Assembly: GCA_910575795.1 (NCBI GenBank)
Contig: CAJTGE010000026.1
Location: forward strand, 1 to 64,000
Source: Clostridiaceae bacterium
GTDB lineage: Bacteria; Bacillota; Clostridia; Lachnospirales; Lachnospiraceae
DNA length: 64,000 nucleotides
Direction of reading: 5' to 3'
The notes beneath the pieces are model-generated. The model searched no databases. It had not been told where the DNA came from and worked only from the letters and a program-made list of their open reading frames with translations. Below, piece after piece: positions 59,652-64,000 of the stretch (its first letter is position 1; each line of letters starts with the position of its first letter). A program made the translations under genes and the position numbers.

Positions 59652-60263
59652 CTATTTCCATTTATAAAGCGTCCGCGGCCTGCCCATATCCCCATACGCA
59701 TACTCCTGCTCCACCATTCCCTCCTTCACCAGATACTGCAGATACCGGTACAGCGTCTTTTTCTTAATCTGCGTACATTCTTCCAGCGTATCTATATCCG
59801 CATACCCGTCGCACTCCCGCATCCTGCCCTCGATCTTCTGAAGCGTCACCCTGCTGATCCCCTTATCATGGCTCTCATAATACTGGCTCTTCTCGAAATA
59901 CTGCAGATGCACCTTAATTCTCGATATCAGATCAATGGCCTTGATTGGCTTTACCGAGTAATCATCCGCCCCGGCCTCCATAAACCTTGACATGATCTGT
60001 TCCTCTTCCTCAATCGTCAGGACAATAACCGGCGTTCTGGGAAGTTTTTTGCGAATCTCCCTTACCACGCTGATCCCATCCATCCCGGGCATATGGTAAT
60101 CCACCAGAATCAGATCGATCCGTTCCTTTTTTATAAGCTGCTGCGCCTCCTCATATCCCCCGGCCAGAAGCGGATTCCAGCCCTGAAACCGGCAGATCTG
60201 CTCCAGCGTATAGAGAATATCCCTGTTATCGTCAATCGCCAGAATCGTCTTTCTGTTTTCCAT
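59652..60263 (-). CDS. response regulator, CitB/DcuR-like
   Basis: A 203-residue two-component regulator. The receiver domain (about 1-125) has the acidic DDN pocket in ILAIDDNRDILYT, phospho-Asp in LILVDYHMPGMDG, Thr in VIVLTIEEEEQ and Lys in DDYSVKPIKAIDL. The C-terminal 60 residues form a small winged-helix-like domain (LEECTQIKKKTLYRYLQYLV), shorter than usual for CitB members. It overlaps the sensor kinase gene by 32 nt and is convergent with pgsW. Likely regulator of the gamma-glutamyl-polymer locus. Confidence 0.9.
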   Translation of the reverse strand: MENRKTILAIDDNRDILYTLEQICRFQGWNPLLAGGYEEAQQLIKKERIDLILVDYHMPGMDGISVVREIRKKLPRTPVIVLTIEEEEQIMSRFMEAGADDYSVKPIKAIDLISRIKVHLQYFEKSQYYESHDKGISRVTLQKIEGRMRECDGYADIDTLEECTQIKKKTLYRYLQYLVKEGMVEQEYAYGDMGRPRTLYKWK

Positions 60264-61638
60264 CCTCGTCCCCGTCCCTTTCCTCTTTCAAACCGATCAC
60301 CGCCCTCGTGTACTTCCCCTTCTCACTCACGATCCGAATGCTTCCCCCGTGATTCTCAACCACCTGCCGGGTAAACGCAAGGCCAAGCCCCGTAGACTGG
60401 CGCCCCGAATACCCAAGCTCCCACATATGCTCCATCTCCTCCGGCGACATCCCGGAGCCGTTGTCCAGAACGGTTATGTATATATCCTCCCCCTTCTTTT
60501 CCACGCTCACCTCCAGCCGCCCCGTCCCCTTGTCAACGGCATTCCAGGCATTCGTTATCAGATTCACAACCGCCCTGGACAGGCGGATCTTATTTCCCCG
60601 TATCACCGCCTCCGGACAGGTATTGATATATTTCAGCGCCTCGTTCGGCACAAAAATTGACACCTGCGCCAGCACCATATGCATCAGATCCCCCACCTCC
60701 ATGGGCGCTTTCTTATTTTCATACAGAATCTCGGATATCATCAGCCCCATGGAGCGCAGGGACGAGGAAATCTTCTGAAAATATTCCCTGAGAAGCTCGT
60801 CCTCCTCCATCATCTCCGCCAGGCTGATAAGCCCTTCTGCGGTGGTCAAAGGGCTCTTCAAATCATGGACCAGACTCTGCACCTCGCTCGAATTGCGCAT
60901 CTTCAGGGCCTCAATCTGCGTGTCATACAGCTCCTTCTCCACCTGGCGCGTCTTTTCATTGGAAATCTTTAATTTGTGTTCCTTGTAAAGAAGCTGCACC
61001 TGTATCATGGACGCATAGAAAAAAGCGATGCACATGCTAAACGCAAACATCGTCAAAAGCTTCTCTTCCCTGATAAAGCGCGAGGCCATCTTCACGTCCA
61101 TGGAAATCTCCCCCCGCCCAAAGCCGTACTCCGACAAAGGCGGAATCACATCCAGCCATTGAATTGCCATCAGCAGAGAGCCCACCAAAATCAGCTTATT
61201 GAGCATATTTACAGAAAACAAATCCATATACGACAGCATCAGCACAAACGCAACCGTCAGAATCGCCGGCACTCCCAGATCATAGCGGATCCCATAAAGC
61301 CAGTAGATCATATCATAGATCAGAATAATCAGAAACATGGTAAAAACCGTATTCAATGTAAAACGCTTTTTCCCATGATAATAAATATGCACGGATTCAT
61401 TGATTAAAAATGCTCCCAGGTAATGCGGAATCATGCGGATTACATTCATAACCACCAGCTTGATCGCCGCCAGAATTAGGTCGCTCCCCCTCTCGTTGAG
61501 CATCGCCGCCGTTAAATCATCGTAAATTCCCAGCATTTCCTCCATAATCAGCGCCGGCCCCGCTACCCCCAGCGCCGCCAGAATGCAGCCCTGGACAAAC
61601 AGGCGCTTATTATGCTGAATCCGCACCCTGTCCCCCAT
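60232..61638 (-). CDS. membrane sensor histidine kinase
   Basis: A 468-residue kinase. The N-terminal half has about six membrane helices (LFVQGCILAALGVAGPALIM, TVFTMFLIILIYDMIYWLYG, LTVAFVLMLSYMDLFSVNML, LLTMFAFSMCIAFFYASMIQ) with little extracellular sequence, so the signal is probably membrane-borne. The H-box is SLVHDLKSPLTTAEGL. The ATPase domain has NLITNAWNAVDKG (N box), VLDNGSGMSPEEMEHMWELG (G1 and F) and STGLGLAFTRQVVENHGG (G2). ATG at 61638 has GGAGG 7 nt upstream. Confidence 0.92.
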   Translation of the reverse strand: MGDRVRIQHNKRLFVQGCILAALGVAGPALIMEEMLGIYDDLTAAMLNERGSDLILAAIKLVVMNVIRMIPHYLGAFLINESVHIYYHGKKRFTLNTVFTMFLIILIYDMIYWLYGIRYDLGVPAILTVAFVLMLSYMDLFSVNMLNKLILVGSLLMAIQWLDVIPPLSEYGFGRGEISMDVKMASRFIREEKLLTMFAFSMCIAFFYASMIQVQLLYKEHKLKISNEKTRQVEKELYDTQIEALKMRNSSEVQSLVHDLKSPLTTAEGLISLAEMMEEDELLREYFQKISSSLRSMGLMISEILYENKKAPMEVGDLMHMVLAQVSIFVPNEALKYINTCPEAVIRGNKIRLSRAVVNLITNAWNAVDKGTGRLEVSVEKKGEDIYITVLDNGSGMSPEEMEHMWELGYSGRQSTGLGLAFTRQVVENHGGSIRIVSEKGKYTRAVIGLKEERDGDEDGKQKDDSGD

Positions 61639-61792
61639 TCTATCGCCTCCCGTCCCCGCCCTTACTGTAAACATATCATCCCCCGTATTTCGATCGCCTG
61701 ACAGGACTTCACACTCAAACGTATTATAGGTGATTTACCTTTAAATTACAAGAGACGGGAGCATGAACTTTTTAGCAATCAGGGAGGGGAAA

Positions 61793-61925
61793 GTAACCGT
61801 TCAGATAGGTCTGCGCACTTGCTGCGCTGACCGTACGAAAACGCAGCGGCAGCAGGCATCTGCCCCATCGCGAAGCGATTTTTATAGGCAGATGCCGTAA
61901 CAGTTCAGGTTGTCTGAACTGTTAC
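61793..61925. repeat. GTAACmGTTCAG repeat, long copy 7
   Basis: It begins GTAACCGTTCAG at 61793 and ends in a perfect GTAACAGTTCAG / CTGAACTGTTAC palindrome at 61897-61925. The interior has AGCGCAGCAAGTGCGC-like and GCATCTGCC / GGCAGATGC stems. The middle shares a CGTACGAAAACGCAG block with the flank of copy 1, in reverse orientation. It lies upstream of the sensor kinase. Confidence 0.8.
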
Positions 61926-62003
61926 GGGGGAAATCTTTTCCCCTTCCCGCCGCGCGGCCCGCATGCTGCTTATAGAAGCAGACTTCCTTATGCGGGCCTG
62001 TAC

Positions 62004-62046
62004 ATAAAAAGCGGCGGCTTTAAACTCATTCGTTCAAAACCGCCGC
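62004..62046 (-). terminator. terminator downstream of the DUF2461 gene
   Basis: GCGGCGG(T)TTT / AAA(G)CCGCCGC stem with T-run (TTTTTATG) on the minus strand, 80 nt after the DUF2461 stop. Confidence 0.85.
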
Positions 62047-62123
62047 AATGCTGCCTGTACTCTGTTCCGGCACACAGACATAAACCGCCGCAACAACATT
62101 TTTGTCATCCCAAGATGTTTTCC

Positions 62124-62807
62124 TCACCGCTCCGGCATCTGAAAGCCAGCAAGCGCTCTGTTCAGATAATCATTAAATGGCTTCATCAGGCGGAAAATCT
62201 CTGCCGCCCGGACCATAAACTTTTCCGCATCCTCCATCTCTTCATCCCTGACAGGATATTCCAGATACCAGCTCTTAAACTTCAGAAACTGCGCCTGCGG
62301 ATGCTCCCTGTCATATCCGGCCGGAACATTTTTAAGCGCTGTCCCCTGAACCGTAAAATGCCTTTTAAAATCCGCAGCATGGACGATCTGTTCCCATTCC
62401 GGTCCATTTGCCGCAATATAATCCCGCACCATCGCCGTCGCGTCCTTAAACATATCCGCAAACAGCCCGCCCCCCAAAAACGACTGGTTCCCCGGCTTTA
62501 TCATCATATAATACCCAACCGGAACCGGCAATTTCCCCATGGAGGAAATATGGGCGCGAAAAGCGGGGTTATACGGTGATTTATCGCGGCTGAACCGGGT
62601 ATCCCTGTTTAGCTTAAACGTAAGCGTATGCGGATCATGGTTGAGAATACTTAAATCAAATTCCCCGATGCGCAGCATAAGCGCCTGCAGCAGCGCCTCA
62701 AACTCCGCATTTGCCGCTTTATATTCCGCCTTGTGCGCGTGATACCATTCCCGATTATTATTCTGGCTCAAATCCGTCAGATAGCTCAGGACAGACGATA
62801 TATTCAT
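62124..62807 (-). CDS. DUF2461 family protein
   Basis: A 227-residue protein of the DUF2461 (TIGR02453) family, cytoplasmic and without known activity. Typical stretches are FLSQNNNREWYHAHKAEYKA-like sequence at the N-terminus (DLSQNNNREWYHAHKAEY), KLNRDTRFSRDKSPYNPAFR, YYMMIKPGNQSFLGGGLFAD and the C-terminal FLKFKSWYLEYPVRDEEMED. It is transcribed with the ECF sigma factor gene, 12 nt downstream of it, and ends in the terminator at 62004-62046. Confidence 0.93.
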   Translation of the reverse strand: MNISSVLSYLTDLSQNNNREWYHAHKAEYKAANAEFEALLQALMLRIGEFDLSILNHDPHTLTFKLNRDTRFSRDKSPYNPAFRAHISSMGKLPVPVGYYMMIKPGNQSFLGGGLFADMFKDATAMVRDYIAANGPEWEQIVHAADFKRHFTVQGTALKNVPAGYDREHPQAQFLKFKSWYLEYPVRDEEMEDAEKFMVRAAEIFRLMKPFNDYLNRALAGFQMPER

Positions 62808-62819
62808 GTTATTTACCTC

Positions 62820-63671
62820 CTACGCATTCCGGACAACCGAAAAGGCTGTCCCGGCCAGAAACGCCCGGATCGCCTCTTTCAAAACCTCCGGCGACTCATA
62901 CGCCTTATAAAAAGAGAACTCCTCTGACAAATCGTCGATGGCCTCCATCGCCTCCTTTACCTCCGCCATCTTCCGGGAAGATATCGGCTTTGCAGAGGTA
63001 AAATCCAAATGAGCCGGAGAAATCCTGTGATTTTGGATCGCGTAATTGACCCGGTTAATGCAATGGCACGCCCCGCCTCCGCATTCACCGCAGTACTCAT
63101 TCAAAAACATTGCCATCCTCTTCCGGATCCTGGACAGCCTCTGCCGGTAAGCCTCCGGCGTAAGCCCCAAAATATCGCCCGCAATCCGGCTGTCCACCTT
63201 AAACATCGCGCCCAGGATAAAAATACATCTGCTCTCCACATCCAAACACTGCAGCATAACGTTCGTGCAGGACATCTTCAGCTCCTCTGCCAAAACAGAT
63301 TTTTCCACATCCTGTGTCAAATCCGGCACATCATCGACCTTCCCGTTCCGGATATCATCCCCGTAAAACTCAAAGCTGAGCGGAAGCTTCGCAAACATAT
63401 GCTTCCTGTAATTTTTCAGGTGATTAACCGCAATGCGGAACACCCAGGTAGAAAACGAGCTCTCTCCCCTGAATGAGGACAAATGAGTGATGACCTTCAC
63501 CAAAGTATCCTGCGACGCGTCCTCCGCATCCGGAAACGTCCCGAGCATCCGCAGCGACAGGTTAAATACCAGATCCTGCACACCGAGGACGAGCGTCTCC
63601 AACGCCTTTTTATCGCCGGCAACCGCCTGCTCAATCAAAAGCAGCCGTTCTTTGTCAGTAATATGATCCAT
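62820..63671 (-). CDS. ECF-type sigma factor with Cys-rich C-terminal extension
   Basis: A 283-residue sigma factor. Region 2 is at about 15-95 (LEKLVLGVQDLVFNLSLRML-like start, then DAEDASQDTLVKVITHLSSF). Region 4 is at about 135-190 (LDVESRCIFILGAMFKVDSR, GDILGLTPEAYRQRLSRIRK). A roughly 90-residue extension follows, with CGECGGGACHC and NYAIQNHRISP. The Cys/His set could bind a metal or sense redox. The start at 63671 is set by GGAGG 8 nt upstream. No anti-sigma gene is adjacent on the sequenced side, and the DUF2461 gene is co-transcribed. Confidence 0.9.
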   Translation of the reverse strand: MDHITDKERLLLIEQAVAGDKKALETLVLGVQDLVFNLSLRMLGTFPDAEDASQDTLVKVITHLSSFRGESSFSTWVFRIAVNHLKNYRKHMFAKLPLSFEFYGDDIRNGKVDDVPDLTQDVEKSVLAEELKMSCTNVMLQCLDVESRCIFILGAMFKVDSRIAGDILGLTPEAYRQRLSRIRKRMAMFLNEYCGECGGGACHCINRVNYAIQNHRISPAHLDFTSAKPISSRKMAEVKEAMEAIDDLSEEFSFYKAYESPEVLKEAIRAFLAGTAFSVVRNA

Positions 63672-63879
63672 ACTTTTCACCTCCATATTCAATTAGACAA
63701 GCAAAACGCGGTCGTGTGACAGGACATTTCTAAATTTATGACAAAAATCTGTACTCCCCTTCCACCGCCTGCCAATAACGTAGCCAGGGTCAGTTTCCCC
63801 GCGTCCCACAAAAAAGGAGGCCCCCATCGTCAGAGACCCCCAGTCGCTTCTGAATTACATCCTAATCCGCTCTAACACA
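63672..63879. other. intergenic region
   Basis: Between the sigma factor start and the right-edge gene. An AT-rich promoter-like zone lies near 63690-63745, and a GGAGGCCCCC / GACCCCC stretch near 63815-63842 may be part of a terminator. Nothing here is firm. Confidence 0.4.
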
Positions 63880-64000
63880 TCACTCCCATCCAATCACATC
63901 CCAAATCTCCTGCGGCTCCAGCCCGAGCTTCCAGCAGGCCACGCCGGCCAGATCCTCTTTCTTTATCACATCCATCTTAAGCTTCAGAGAACGGCTGTCC
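63880..64000 (-). CDS. C-terminal end of a GH18-like glycosidase (partial)
   Basis: Only the last 39 codons lie inside the window. They read DSRSLKLKMDVIKKEDLAG, then VACWKLGLEPQEIWDVIGWE and stop at 63880-63882. The GVACWKLGLE-x-x-x-IW pattern is the closing strand and helix of family 18 glycosidase-like domains, such as those of YaaH-type spore and wall proteins. The remainder is beyond base 64000, so domain order and export signal cannot be seen. Confidence 0.75.
   Translation of the reverse strand, partial: DSRSLKLKMDVIKKEDLAGVACWKLGLEPQEIWDVIGWE

Noticed and set aside
1-64000. tRNA genes and CRISPR arrays
   Set aside because: Looked for on both strands while reading; no cloverleaf with a conserved T-loop or repeat-spacer array was recognised. 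A covariance search could still find one.

Overview
The window looks like a chromosomal segment of a spore-forming, gut-type Clostridia, most likely Lachnospiraceae. Supporting this are the long Gram-positive SRP RNA upstream of pfkA and dnaX-ybaB-recR, strong AGGAGG-type ribosome sites, near-consensus sigma-A promoters, a CwlD-type amidase, VanW and YitT family proteins, and a mid-to-high GC background with a few AT-rich patches. No species is claimed.

Layout. 1-300: tandem consensus promoters firing off the left edge, probably an rRNA operon leader. 579-9063: a minus-strand housekeeping block (cvpA-like, HAD phosphatase, a large TPR/coiled-coil protein, recR, ybaB, dnaX, a phosphofructokinase, SRP RNA with promoter and terminator). 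9264-11825: a small membrane protein and a bioW-bioF fusion behind a candidate BirA operator. 11837-17030: 23S/tRNA uridine methyltransferase, DUF436, aroC and a lactonase, with structured repeats. 17183-21879: an XRE-cupin regulator and a polyamine transporter with a PotC-PotD fusion. 22228-35877: Uma2 nuclease, nagA, trmL, aminotransferase with Lrp regulator, AIR-synthase-like protein, VanW, exonuclease, radical SAM, tsaC/sua5, and an EndoQ-like/UvrD helicase fusion.

35878-42561 is accessory. A 4.6-kb element carrying a large serine recombinase sits inside a cwlD-type amidase gene. The two halves join in frame at a 12-bp core, and the joined element ends give a symmetric attP. Its cargo includes a retropepsin-like protein, a decayed antitoxin/PIN module and a secreted cell-wall-binding protein.

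42724-47870: YitT, a sigma-54 activator, a GltS-type symporter and alanine dehydrogenase. A sigma-54 promoter with three upstream activator sites lies in front of the last pair in transcription order.

48007-61638: a chemoreceptor, then a gamma-glutamyl-polymer locus. It holds a DUF6305-like lipoprotein, a gamma-glutamyltransferase lipoprotein, two exported M14-type amidohydrolases, a 48-residue membrane protein and a TRAP-type large permease. These diverge from capB/capC/pgsW and end at a two-component system. A shared 25-bp motif lies upstream of two of its transcription units. The right edge has DUF2461, an ECF sigma factor and the C-terminus of a GH18-like protein.

Three intergenic repeat families run through the window: a short palindrome with seven copies, a 158-bp hairpin with two copies and a 139-bp hairpin with two copies. 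Their stems differ between copies by compensatory changes.
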